Origin: Diorhabda sublineata
Lineage: Eukaryota; Arthropoda; Insecta; Coleoptera; Chrysomelidae
DNA length: 64,000 nucleotides
NCBI RefSeq assembly: GCF_026230105.1
Contig: NC_079479.1
Coordinates: 31,899,385-31,963,384 of the forward strand
Reading direction: 5' to 3'
How positions within the stretch are numbered: position 1 is the first letter of the stretch; each line of letters begins with the position of its first letter. The position numbers and the translations under genes were made by a program. Positions 11,911 to 24,200 of the stretch are shown in pieces. Below the pieces are notes generated by a model, which worked only from the letters and a program-made list of their open reading frames with translations, was not told the origin of the DNA and made no database searches.

Positions 11911-13904
11911 GAAAAATTTGTATACCGCACGTGTATTTAGTGAAAATGTTATAAGGAAGGGTTTAGAAACAGTAGCACTGCTTTTCTAGGCTAAATTACC
12001 CCTAAAAGTTCCCTCTGAAATCTAGATCCAAAAAGTACTACCTGCATCTCTCTATTTTACATTTAAATATATCCACGAATATGATTTTTGATACCAATTT
12101 TACCCTAATCTATGTGAAATATTTATTTCAAACTGCAGATGTTTACTAAAACTTCCATATTGAAGGCCTACACTACTCAAAGTATACATTAAGTATTTAA
12201 TTTTCACCTGTAACACAGAATTGTTAATCAAAATCAAATTACAAGTTTTTTATTTTTCATGACCTACACTTAACATAACTATTATTTAACAACCGTCACA
12301 AATGAATAAAAGTCCAAGTAGTTTACTATATATGTGCATTCCAAATCTAATAATGTATATTTTACATTAATATCAATATTTTATTAAGAAAGTTGTCAAA
12401 CAGGTAGTTACCAATTCAATTTATTTATACCTATCGAGCATTTACTTGAGAGAAAAGTTTGGGCTAGAAATCCTCACCAGCCACGAATTCGGACCTCAAA
12501 ACAGCGCTCAGCATGGTATAACAACAAATAAGATTGAGTCAAGAAACTTATTCGATCTATAAAAAGCGATTGGAAGCTTACATTAGGACCAGGGGAAAGA
12601 ATACTAATCATTGATAGGTTACTTTCAAATAAATTATTATTTTTATGAATTTAAGCTTGTATTTTTTTCACTGTGTTTCATTGTTTAAGATTCCTTTTCG
12701 TTTAATATTTTTTCTTTGCAAAAAAAAATAACTCAATAACAACATAAACCACTCAGTATAAAACTAATACTAATGGCTTTGAGATGATGAAAAGAGTGGA
12801 AGCTACAGATTTGTTGCTATAGAGTAGGTATCTAATTTGTAGGACTTGAATTTTCCTCTAAGAGGTAAAATAGCTTCAGCATCATTCCACATATTTCTAA
12901 AACTGTATAGAAAAGGTTAGCAAAATTTAATTTTTAGAAGAACCATCCAAACTCAAAATGTAACATTTACCTGGGTTGTGCAATATTTTTCCCAAGAAAT
13001 CAACCAGAATAAATAATACATAAATATCAATCATTTGGTTATTACACGTATTATAAAAAACTTTATACTTTTATATATCAAGAATAAATCTTCAGCGAGT
13101 TAATTATATAAATTTTATTCTCTTAACTATTTTTGAATTCAAATTATAATTTTATCTGTACATGAATCGTTCATAGAGGAATATATTTTAAACAAAGCAC
13201 GCTAACCGTTCATGACCACGATCTTTCCCGTTCCACTTAGTACTGATCGTTATAATTGTAAATCCAAGTGATGTGGATTACGAGGCGTTATGAGCCTTGA
13301 GATAAATATTAAAGAATGGCAAAACAGAAAAATGAAGCGAAAGTTTCAAGAGGTTATTTTATTATAAGTTATTGAACTTTTTAGTGGAGTGCTTAACTGA
13401 TTTACATTAGAGTAAGATCAAAATATCTTCTGTAGCGATATAAAATATTTGGTGGTGATTCAAAAGTATTTATAATATCCCATACCGCAGCAAATAATGA
13501 GATATATTCTTATGGTTGCAATCGGCGTTGCTTGAGTTTTGAAAATTCCGTTAATTCTTTTAACTCTCACTTCGACCTACCTCTCGAAAAGGATCGTCGT
13601 GAACGTTAGTTATGGCGTCATGAGTGACGTTCTCGCTGTGACCATAACGATGGTAGCCGCTTTGTGGAACACATAAAAAAGTATTTCAGGAACCGTGAAT
13701 GCTTAGTGCAATACATCATCAGACTACATTCGGAGTGTGTCCAAATTATTAGCTATTATTATTCTGCATTCAAGAAACAGAAATGGATTTTTGTTAGACA
13801 AGGAACGTTCCTTGTTTAAGCTTATTACATAAGAAATACTAAAAGAAGAAGAGTTTAGTTTAATGATGTAGAAGAGGTTATTAATTATAATTATAGTTTC
13901 CGAT
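11911..13904. other. Intergenic region between CG7065-like gene and ECSIT
   Basis: About 2 kb, mostly AT-rich with no gene. It holds a Tc1-like transposase relic at 12430-12600 (separate entry). Near 13600-13670 is a GC-richer patch with small inverted words (CGTCA TGAG TGACG, and GTTATGG paired with CCATAAC) of unknown meaning. The ECSIT promoter and 5' UTR must lie just upstream of 13905 but show no diagnostic motif. Confidence 0.55.
12430..12600 (+). mobile_element. Tc1-like transposase C-terminal relic
   Basis: The plus frame reads PIEHLLERKVWARNPHQP, then W(Y)NN, two stops, and KKLIRSIKSDWK followed by GPGERILI. This matches the end of Tc1-family DDE transposases: NPIEHxWxxLxxRxRxRNPxP, W-N-N and xLIRSMxxR. 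The two stops and the missing rest of the gene show a dead fragment. The TIRs were not located. Confidence 0.75.
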
Positions 13905-15923
13905 ATGTTTTCAAAAAAGATATTACGATGTTGTTCGGTTCTTTCTAAATCAAAACAATGTCAATTTAACGCCAATTTTCCTAAATATATGAGACTTTCT
14001 GCAACCAGGTGTAACAAAGAGGAAGAGAAAAACCCCAAAGCATTAACGTTAAAAGATTCTTTTGAAAATATACAAAACAAAAACAAAAATTCGTATCTAG
14101 AAATGGTAAAAATTTTCATAAATAGGGATCATATTTATCGAAGAGGACACGTCGAGTTTATTTATTCAGCTCTAAAGAATATGGAGGAATTTGGGGTTAA
14201 TAGAGATTTAGAGGTGTATAAATCACTTATCGATATTCTTCCCAAAGGTTAATATGTTTAAAGCTTGTAAATTGTATTGTTAAGGTTGATGAAGCCTACC
14301 TAACTTGATTTTTCTTTCAGGAAAATTCATTCCCCAGAACATGATTCAAGCTGAATTCATGCATTATCCAAAACAACAACAATGTATTATAGATTTACTA
14401 GAACAAATGGAAGATAATGGTGTGATGCCAGATATGGAAATGGAAGATATGTTACTCAATATATTTGGAAGAAGAGGTTATCCGCTTAGAAAATATTGGA
14501 GAATGATGTATTGGATGCCCAAGTTTAAAAACTTATCTCCTTGGCCTGTTCCCGATCCTCTACCTAAAGACACATTTGATTTAGCAAAATATGCTATCGA
14601 AAGGATTAGTAGTGTTGATGTGAATTCTGTTGTGAGTGTTTATCAGACTTCAGAAATCCCCGATTCAATTGATGATACATGGATTGTTAGTGCACAGAGT
14701 AAAACTCAAAGGCGGTTACTGAATGAGCATCAATTAGATAAACCAATTTTTGTAGAAGGTAAGTCAAAACTAATTTTTACTTGTTGAATTTAATTTTATT
14801 ACACGAGGAATTAAGTTATCTGATATAAAAAAATCATATCAACCTCATGTTTCTATCATATTCTAATAGAATGTAAGGTTTTATATAAATTCCTTATTTC
14901 TTAGACCTTTGTATATTTTTAGTCATTTAATCATCTTCATTTAAGATGTCTTTTAACAGGGAATTAGCTTTACTTGTTATTGTTTCAATTATTGCTATTA
15001 TTGCATTTAGAGTTTTTTTGCACTCCTATATTAGAATAAAATTGTGTTCCTTTATCTGATTCCTGCTTATATACATAGTTTTGGTATAAAACTGTATATG
15101 TATACTATAAATCTGTACATTTCTCATTGATGGTCGGAGACAGCCTTTCCTGGACGTACCCCTTTCTACTATTCAGTACGGATTTAGTTAATTGATTAGA
15201 AGTCTCTAGATGCCAATATTTCATTTGGGGGTCTCATGTTCACTTTCTGTTTAAATCATTGCAGTTATATAGCTAACCCATCCATTTCTTCAAAATGAAT
15301 ATGATTATAATCATATTTCTCCTTTGGGTCCAAACTTTGTTACATTAAAATGTATAGATAGTGTTATTTTCCAAAAAAAATGTAATATGAAACAGAATAA
15401 ATCCAATATAAAAAATCATTTAGACAAACATTTTCTTAATTGCATTATGTAGCTCAAGACTTTCATTTTAATTAGAAATTTTTTATTTAGGTAAAGGTAC
15501 AGGGGAAAATTAATCATTTACACTATTTTAGGTTCTTTTAAAGTTTGGATAAAAGGTAATCCAATAAACTACTTCATCTTAAGAGGAGAAGCAAAACCTA
15601 TAATAGAACAAGATAAAAATCCTGATGACGTGAGTGATTTGAACGTGTCTTTATTCACATTGAAGCCTCCAGTTGCAAAACATGTTAAAGTGATACCGTC
15701 TGTTCATGAACAAGATGATGGAGTGATATTTTCAGTATGTGCGACTGGTACCTCCAGTAAGGACTCATTATTATCTTGGATTAGACATTTAGAAAAAGAT
15801 GGTTATCCCAACTTAGGAAAAGTGCCTGTTGTGTTTAAATTAAGATCAGCTAGTAAAGAAGTTACAAATTTAGAAATAGATGAACAAAATAAAGTGGAAA
15901 CAAAGAAATTAGAAGAAACGTGA
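13905..15923 (+). CDS. ECSIT: ECSIT, mitochondrial (3 exons)
   Basis: Exons 13905-14247, 14321-14758 and 15532-15923 have GT-AG introns of 73 and 773 bp, both phase 1, and join to 390 residues. The N-terminus (MFSKKILRCCSVLSKSKQ) is basic with no acids, as in a mitochondrial presequence. The body carries the ECSIT helical/PPR-like block (exon 1 YRRGHVEFIYSALKNMEEFG; exon 2 LLEQMEDNGVMPDMEME, LRKYWRMMYWMPKF, SPWPVPDPLPKD). Exon 3 holds the C-terminal PH-like ECSIT domain (FSVCATGTSSKDSLLSWIR). Known family roles: complex I assembly in the mitochondrial inner membrane with NDUFAF1/ACAD9, and an adaptor role in Toll and BMP signalling. The length is close to the animal proteins. Identification is firm; the start is the only ATG before the presequence. 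Confidence 0.93.
14759..15531 (+). other. Intron 2 of ECSIT
   Basis: A 773 bp AT-rich intron, donor GAAG|GTAAGT and acceptor TATTTTAG|GTTCT. Nothing else is recognised inside. Confidence 0.85.
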
Positions 15924-16486
15924 GGTAAAGAACATCGAAAATGGAGCATTGTTGAAGTAAAATGTGAGAAGTTTTTGCAACTGGTAATATGAATTGTAAA
16001 ATGTTTTTGTTATTTCTTATGTAATGAAATATATAATTTAAATAAACATATTGAAATGTGAAATTACCTTGAATTGACTTATGTTTTGTGCAGATACTAT
16101 TTAGTTTTTTTTTAAACCGAGTTAAGGAATAAGGAAAACTTGACTACAAGTAGCACAAGAAGGAGGAGGGGAAAAATATAGCAAAGAATCAAATAGTAGA
16201 GAAAATGGATAAAATAAAAATGAAAACTAAAATTTCAATAATCTTATTCTCCAACGGGCATAAAGAGAAGTAGAAGAAAACTTATTTCTTGGAGAATGCA
16301 TTTCAGTTTTTCTGTACAATTTGTCTTGTGTTATTTCTAATTGTGATTTTAAGAATTCCATTTGTTATAATAATTAGAAGACATCCAAACTGTTGTTTAA
16401 TGTGAAAAATACTGAACATACTTGCCATTAGTTTAGTTCTGATGGAAGTTACAAGTAAATAAAACAATAATATAACAAAAGTGTTA
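15924..16486. terminator. ECSIT 3' UTR, poly(A) signal and convergent gap
   Basis: ECSIT stops at 15923. A canonical AATAAA is at 16041-16046 on the plus strand, giving a short 3' UTR. The next ~440 bases up to the fz4 poly(A) signal hold no gene or repeat I can name. The two genes converge here, tail-to-tail. Confidence 0.65.
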
Positions 16487-17986
16487 TTTATTCAACTACT
16501 CCTACACATATATCACATTACATTTTACACAAACTTAAATACTAAATAAATACATGGATAAGTAGATATTACAACATATTTGTATAAAAATATTATTATA
16601 TAATAAAAAATAGAACTTTTTCGAGAAATACTGTAGCTAAATTAAATGGCACAGATATAAATACAGTATTTTCAATTAGAAGGCACAGAAAAAAATACTT
16701 GTGAGTGTATTGATACCATTGAGGATTTAGTTTAGATTCAAGTCTAACACCCTCTCCTATGATAGTGAATTACAAATTGTCATAAAACTGACAATATATT
16801 TTGTGGAATAAATAAAAATGACAAAATAAGCGCATCAAATGAAATAAGAAGCTGAACATGTGAAATAAATATTGAATATGTTACATACATGTTAAATTTT
16901 ACAGGAACTTTAGATCTTTTTAATGAATTCATATAATAAATTATTTTGCCCTAGACCTTAATTCAGGGCTGATTTTGTAAGAATACGGATTATGATATAT
17001 AAATTCGATTCTTCTCTTATTGCAAACAAGACAATGGGAGTAAAAATTATTTCCAAGTGAAGGTAAATGATGAAATGTGTCCACTTATATTTACTGTTAA
17101 TACAGAATTCACAAAAGAAGCTGGTAATTTTATTTAGTTTTTCTTGGCGATTTCTTGATTTTAGCTAAGATTTGACAAACAATAAATAGATAAACTATTG
17201 TCACAGTTTGTTCGATTGAGAAATAGTCAATTAGCAGAAAAGAAGGACACCTAAAATTATTCTTAACAATTTTAAAAAGAAATATTTACAATTTTAATTT
17301 ATGAAAAAGTTATAAAATAAAAATATATGCATTGATTAATTATTTGACACGTAAAAAATAAATTACTTTGTATACAAATAATCACAGACTATTTACAAAA
17401 GGCAAATAAAGGAGATTTTTTTTGAAAAAATCTTCAAATTTATATTTTCATCTCTCCTTTAATGTACATGCGGCAGGAAAACAAAATTTCTACAGAATTA
17501 TCGTTATTCTTTAAAAAATGTACCCATTCTTAGAGATCATTAATATTTACGAGGTGCAACTAAAAATTTGTCAATGTAGTCTTCTGAATAACGATAACTC
17601 TTAGCCCCTTAACTATTTTTCTACAATCACTCGGTAAACAAACGTTTTTGGTACAATTTACAAAAACATTGATTACTATTCAACAATGTCTTTTTATACT
17701 GATAACTTTTCCTTAATATCTTTTAATAAATACTGGAATAATATACATTACAGGATGAACAGTAATGTACTACGTGTAGTGGGAATATTTGAATACCACA
17801 AATAATATGAAGTAATTTTTCAACCACCAAATTAAAATTCATATTAATAACCAAACTAAAGTGATTGTAGAAAAAAATTGTGAGTATCAAAAACAAAAAG
17901 TAACGTCATTGCTTTTGGCTTAGTAAATATTACAATTAAGCCATAATAATGTATCATTTGTTGACCTATTCGAAATACAATCAGAT
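16487..17986 (-). other. Probable long 3' UTR of fz4
   Basis: Downstream of the fz4 stop the minus strand is very AT-rich with no gene. The best poly(A) signal is AATAAA on the minus strand (TTTATT at 16487-16492), shortly before the ECSIT transcript end. A ~1.5 kb 3' UTR is therefore inferred; other AATAAA-like words inside could end it earlier. Confidence 0.45.
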
Positions 17987-18212
17987 TTATATAATTGTTT
18001 CACTTCCCGTTCTCATATGATGCACCCTGGGTTTTCTATGAGGATGCGTTCTTGTAGAGTGCTTAGAAGTGGTACTTAAGCTAGTAGATACCGTTTGTGA
18101 AGGCATGTAACGCATCATTTGTTGTGGCATTGTTTGTACTTTCAATGGCGGCTGTTTCCTTGGACCAAGTCGTCGTAAGACGGATTTCCAAGCCAACACA
18201 CTTTTCATAGAC
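17987..18212 (-). CDS. fz4: fz4 exon 5 (C-terminal tail)
   Basis: Acceptor ATGTAG|GTCTATG. The split Trp codon is completed and followed by SMKSVLAWKSVLRRLGP. The tail is basic, rich in S/T/H/R, and ends HMRTGSETII-stop. It carries the K-S-x3-W variant of the Dishevelled-binding motif directly after TM7 and the C-terminal PDZ ligand. Confidence 0.93.
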
Positions 18213-21200
18213 CTACATAAAAAATTCAACTATCAAAAATGTGACTTTCAAGAAGCTATTAAAACAATGAGCTTCCATGTGTTAACTTGAAAATGACATG
18301 CGCAGTAGAAAATTGACGAAATGTATAACAGATTCTTTTTAGTTTCCTGACACATAGGAATCAAATGGAGAGATCAAAAAAAGGGAAGTCATTGGTCTGG
18401 AATAAAGAGTGTCAAAAAAAATACTCTCGCAATGCCTTCCCTTACTTCGAAAAGTAACTATGAAGTTTATACTTTATTACAGATTTCTACAATTTTAGAA
18501 AGCACTGGAAGGTCTAGCAGGAACTGATAATTCCAGATTTTGTGAGGGGGATAAAACTCAGGACACTGCACACTCAAAAAAGACTTGAAGGTCTAACAGA
18601 AACTGATAAATGCAGATTCTGTAGGGGAATGAAACTTAGAACACTGAAAACTGATAATTCCACATTTTGTTTATTTAGTTTTAGAATGTGTGGCTGATGC
18701 AAGCATTTAGACAAAGTGCTTTGGATAAGAAAGTTCTAGGAGCTAAGATCTATCCTCTTGGTAAAAAGTATAGTTTACCAGAACTCTGGAACTGGAGGCG
18801 AACTGAATCAGCTCTGATAGGGGTGTAAAATAAGCTTCAAGTTAACCTCTAATTATCTACCTTCTTGGTATTAAATAAAACTTCAATATACTTCATAGAT
18901 GATATGTACTTTGAACCAAGTAAATGAGAACGATGGCAATCTGGCTGCAAGACAAACTCTTTTTTTAGCATATTTTAAGAAATGCTTAAAGAACTAGAAT
19001 TTGGATTTTCTTTGACTGTCTAGTATACAACTCTGATTTGTTTTCAACATTCGATCTGAGAAGAGTGGCTGTTTCCAGGATTAGAGTTTTTATTTTGATT
19101 TTTCGAGAATTTAAGGACTAATTGTTACATCACAAACTTTTTGGTAAAAGTAAAACAGACCCTGATTTAAGTGCCTGAATTTAGAACGTTGGGTTTTTAT
19201 TTGATCAATAAATAACTTTTTGAGGAAAGATTATTTATTAGGATTTTCCATTCTCCAAACTTGAGAATGAAGGTGCCAGAATAGGTTCCAGCCTAACGTG
19301 TTCTATAAGAATGTGGCTGATTTCCAGATCGTCAAGTTTAAATTTAGTGTATGGAATGCATAATACTTTTTTTAAAATGTTTATATGACAAGATTTCGTA
19401 TTTTATCTTTGACTATAACACAAATTGAGGATGTGCATGTATATACTTACCAAATCCAGAAAACGCTACTGACTCCGATGAAAAAGTTCATGAAGTATTT
19501 AAGTAAAAATGCCCACAATGCCGGTTTTCTCTCGCCGGCGAACCATCTTTCCCTATTATTATATTCATAACAGATATTGACCATGACGCAAAATGTAGGA
19601 ATAGCATACAATGTGCAAATCGCGCCCAAAAAATCACTTTCTTTCCTAGGAGCTGCGTTTGTAAGAGGTGCAGAAGCCAATGATTGTGGTTTTCTCATAA
19701 CGTATATACATCCTAAGAGAAGTAAGATGGTCCCAATAATGAAATAAAAGAGATACGGAATCAAAACTAAAGTCAAGAGGGTTGTTGAGTTTCTGTTGCC
19801 GATATAGCAGGTACCTGGAAAATAATGAATTATTTTCAGTATGAATTGCTGTGGAACATTCTCTCACAACAATAAATTTTGAAAATAAATAACTTAATAA
19901 GTAAATTTTTTTCTTGCAGTTCATTTGATCTGGAATTTTGTGATGAGGGGGACATGTTCCAATAAAAATCTAATTATAAGACATTAAATCTGAATTTTTG
20001 AAATTTTTTATCTTCTAAAATCAGGTTTTACTTGAAACGACCCCATTAATTCAGAATTTGTCACGAAATTAAAGAGAGGACAGAAAAAGTTTAATGATAT
20101 TTCTTCACGACGTCAAATTTATCCACAAGCACTTTTAATGGGCCATACCACCCAAAATTACGCAATATTCTGACGTGATGAAACAATTTTGCTCAATTTT
20201 TACACAAAAATTACATCGCATATAACGGGAGAGAAATTTTTTTGACGGAACGAGATTTCAATCTACTTTCTTGTCGGTAAAGAAAATAAACATTTTTCTT
20301 TTATCCCGCAAAATATGCTACAATTTCCAAAGCGGGAAGAATCATTTTTATCCCGCTATCACTTTTACCCCACATTTTACTTGTTTTTTGAAAATCAATT
20401 AATTTCACTTATCAGTAAAAATTTAGTTGGCGTACTCAGGACACAATGTGTTCAAAAACCGTTTCATGCGATCATTTTTTAAACGATTTTTGTAAGAAAA
20501 AATTGACATTTCGACGATTTGCAGTTTTTCATCATAATATGATTTAACACTGACAATTTGCGAGTTTATATTAATCAACAGATCACCTACATCATTAATA
20601 TCAAAATTTAAATCTGTTTTAACAAGAAAAATTATTCTTTTTTCCATTTTTACATCTCAAAAATATGTAGCAGCCATCTTACGAACGTGATCCACTTTCA
20701 AAACACTACTTTTCGTGTAATAGATTCCGTTTCAAGACTTTTTGAATCTTTATAATTTTTTGATATTCAAAAATTCTTGGAACCGAATCTAATACACGAA
20801 AAAGAGAATTTTTAAAAACTTTTATAAATGATAATTCAAAGCTTTTTCGTTCTTATGAATGTTATTTGATTGAGGACGGTCCTGTGTGTCTGCACTCGAG
20901 TTTTCTCCATCTAGATGTACATGAAATCGAAGCTGCATCTTTTGTTTTCAAGTCACTAGTCGTGAATAATGTCACGCGGTTAAGACAAAGCATATTGAAT
21001 GCAATCTGATGCACGTATAGGCAGCTGTTTTGCATATTGGTTTGAATATCGCTTGTTTGCGATCGTAAATTGACAGAAAAGTTGGCAAACAACCCTCGAA
21101 GCGTTTAAACGTATCACGCTTCAATTACAAGCAAAAGAATGAGTTTTTTTAGCTATTAACGATACATTATTCTACAAAGAAAATGTCTAACTAGATTAAT

Positions 21201-24200
21201 ATTAGCACAGGCAAATATCGGAAATTTTTTTCTGTGTTGTTGTCATACTTTAGCATTTTCGGGATCCATCTTGCACAAACCTTGGTATATTCTAACCGTT
21301 TCACAAAATGTTGTGGATACAGGACTTGCTGACATCAGGGATCATCTCGCTAACGTCCCGAACCGTCACCCTTCGATCTTTCAGCATTGCCTTTTCCACT
21401 AGAGGAAGGTTTTTTGCACACAAAAAACTAATCACAGCGTAATTCGCATCTGGCATGAGAATCAAATGGAAGCTCCATCTTTCACGATTACCATGAAGGT
21501 TACAGACTGAGATAAAAAGAGCCAAGCTACGTAGCGTCCTTAGCTCCTCGGGAACCTTATTTTAATAAACAATCCTTGTATAAAAACAAAGATGGTACCA
21601 AAGATCAACATCACACAACTTTGACGTTTAAAAGCGCCGAATGTAATCGAATACCTTGTCGGACTTATTTATGCGTTAATTCAAAACAGAACACGTCTAC
21701 TCATTCTAATAACAAAGTGTGAAACTGAATATGAAAAGTAGTATTTAGAACGAATTGATCTAATTACTACATTTAAATGTTTAACAGAATTATCACAATA
21801 TTTTCTCTTTATAGTTTACGAAGTTAATTAATTTTAATAAACGACGACTTATTTCGAGCAGATGACCGTATCCGAAGCGATTATATCGTAACAAGCAGTT
21901 CTTGCATATATCACAATTATTTAGCATGCAAAGCAAAATAATTTTCATTATCGGATAATTGATAATTATCCTTATTGACGGTCGAGTTAAGGACCGGACT
22001 AGGTATTTAGAATATACGCTTATATCACGAGTTCTAGTGGAAATTAGTTGAATCGAATTCTAAATTAACCTCAACCCCCAAATGATATTGTTGGGCAAAA
22101 TTTAACATTTTAACATCAATGTTTCAAGTGAGTAGATGCGTTAGACACGCATTTCCCCAGATTTTCTAGAAAATACCCGCCGTGGAATAAACGAATGCTT
22201 TGTCTAAAGTCTTTGTGTGGCTTGCGACCTAATTTGGTCGATTTTAGAATAAAATATATTGGAAACTTAGCAGGATTCTGACGAAAGCTCTTTTCATCAT
22301 ACCACCAAAAGCTTTAAGTTTGTCCTTGTACCTTTTAATTACCACTGGGTTATCATTTTGCAACCTTAGAAAGTGTTCACTCATGTTTGATAAACATGAA
22401 CGCAACAGTTAAAATTAATGTTCAAAAAATTTAGGCACAAAACAATCACAAATGTCCTAAATTTTTTAAATTGCTTGAAAGTCGACTTGAAAACTGAGTA
22501 AAATACTCAGCAACAAATCTAAAAAGTATCTATGGAGTCTTCTTATCACCATGAAATGAAAAAGCAATTAAAAACAGCTCTCCCTAGCGAAAAAAATAAG
22601 AAAAGTTACCACGAGTACATACGAAAAACTCATTTCTTTACCCCACGCAACCAGTTTGGCGCAGATTAGCTGTTTTCTTAGATTGCCTCATGCGATCCAA
22701 CAGAACCAGTTCTGTGGTATACGTTAATTTCACTCCGTGCTTAACCTTATCGAACGCAACTTAATCCTAACCTTAAAAACCTTTTTTCTGTCTTTTTTAC
22801 TCCAATTTCTTTAAAGTATCAAAAGGCGATAGAAAGAAAAGAGATATTTTGTTAAAACGTGAATGACATATGGAAACTTCACAAATTATACATAACACAA
22901 GACGCAGAACAGTGACTTATGACACAGAACTCGTGACAAATGACACAAGAGAGTTCACAGATGACATATGAAGTAATTATAAGAATAGAGGTTGAAAGCT
23001 AAACCCGTGCTACATATTTATTTTTTGTTGAAACCAAAACGAAGCTTTCTCTATTTATCAATCAGTCTGCGGTACACACAAACATATATAATGACGTTCC
23101 TTAAGATTGGAAATCGATTATCGATTACTACCAAAAAAGACTGTCCTCAATTATGAGCCTATTATCTTTTTTCGACTTAACAACCGTAATACAAATACTG
23201 GATTTTTTTTATATCGTAAACGGTTATTATGTATTCGAAAGAATAGTTTTTTTTTAGTTGTACAAACAAACAAGGGGTATACATATAATTAGTACCTGTA
23301 AAGTAGATTCTCATCTACATAAGTGGAAGTGAATATAAAATATAGGATGAAACCGGTTTCATAAAAAAATTAATAATATACCGCTAAGATCCCAGGATTT
23401 GAAAAATGTATGTCTACAGATCGATTTTAAGAACGAAGAATTTATTATGGAAGGAAATAATAAGTAAGAGACATGGAAACGTGAATTTGTAATGTAGGCC
23501 TATATTATAAAAATTTGGTTCGCGTCATTGAAAGACTTACGAGATCATATATTTACAACGTTGCCAGACTTTAAAAAAAGTGTGGAAGTTGAGGAAACAT
23601 CAAATAATAAGATTATGTTATATTTTTGTTAATAAATACAGTTCAAGTAGCAAAAGAAAACTTGGAGTAAAACTTTTACCTAGTGATTGTTTTATACGAG
23701 AAAGATTCGAAATAATTAAAACTAAAATCACGAACAGATAGAAACGGTTAAGGATGCCAATAAGTAAACAAAATTTTGAGTCTTATGGAAAAAAGAAAGA
23801 GACGTGGACTAGAGAATAAGAGCCAATAAATATATTGAAAGATAAAGAATGAATAGATGGTTTTGACATAATAATATTCACAAGAACAGTATTCCAACAC
23901 TTCTCAGAACGCCTCATTTTATTCAGGGACGATTTTTTTTTCGATTTTTCCTTTTGTGGTTGTTTCTATGGGGTTTTTTGATCAATTGGTTTAAGTGAGC
24001 AGTTCAGAAGCCCTTCAGAATTTAAAAAGAACGTTTATCGAAGTCACCTACATGATTCGATCTTCGAAACTATGTAAAACAAAACTTTGCCTACAGAATC
24101 AAATAAAATGTTGTCACCACATCCCGTATCAATTCACATATTTTTCTTAAGATGCTTTATCGTGTTTTTATAAGTACATTTTTCAAACAAAAACGTAAGA

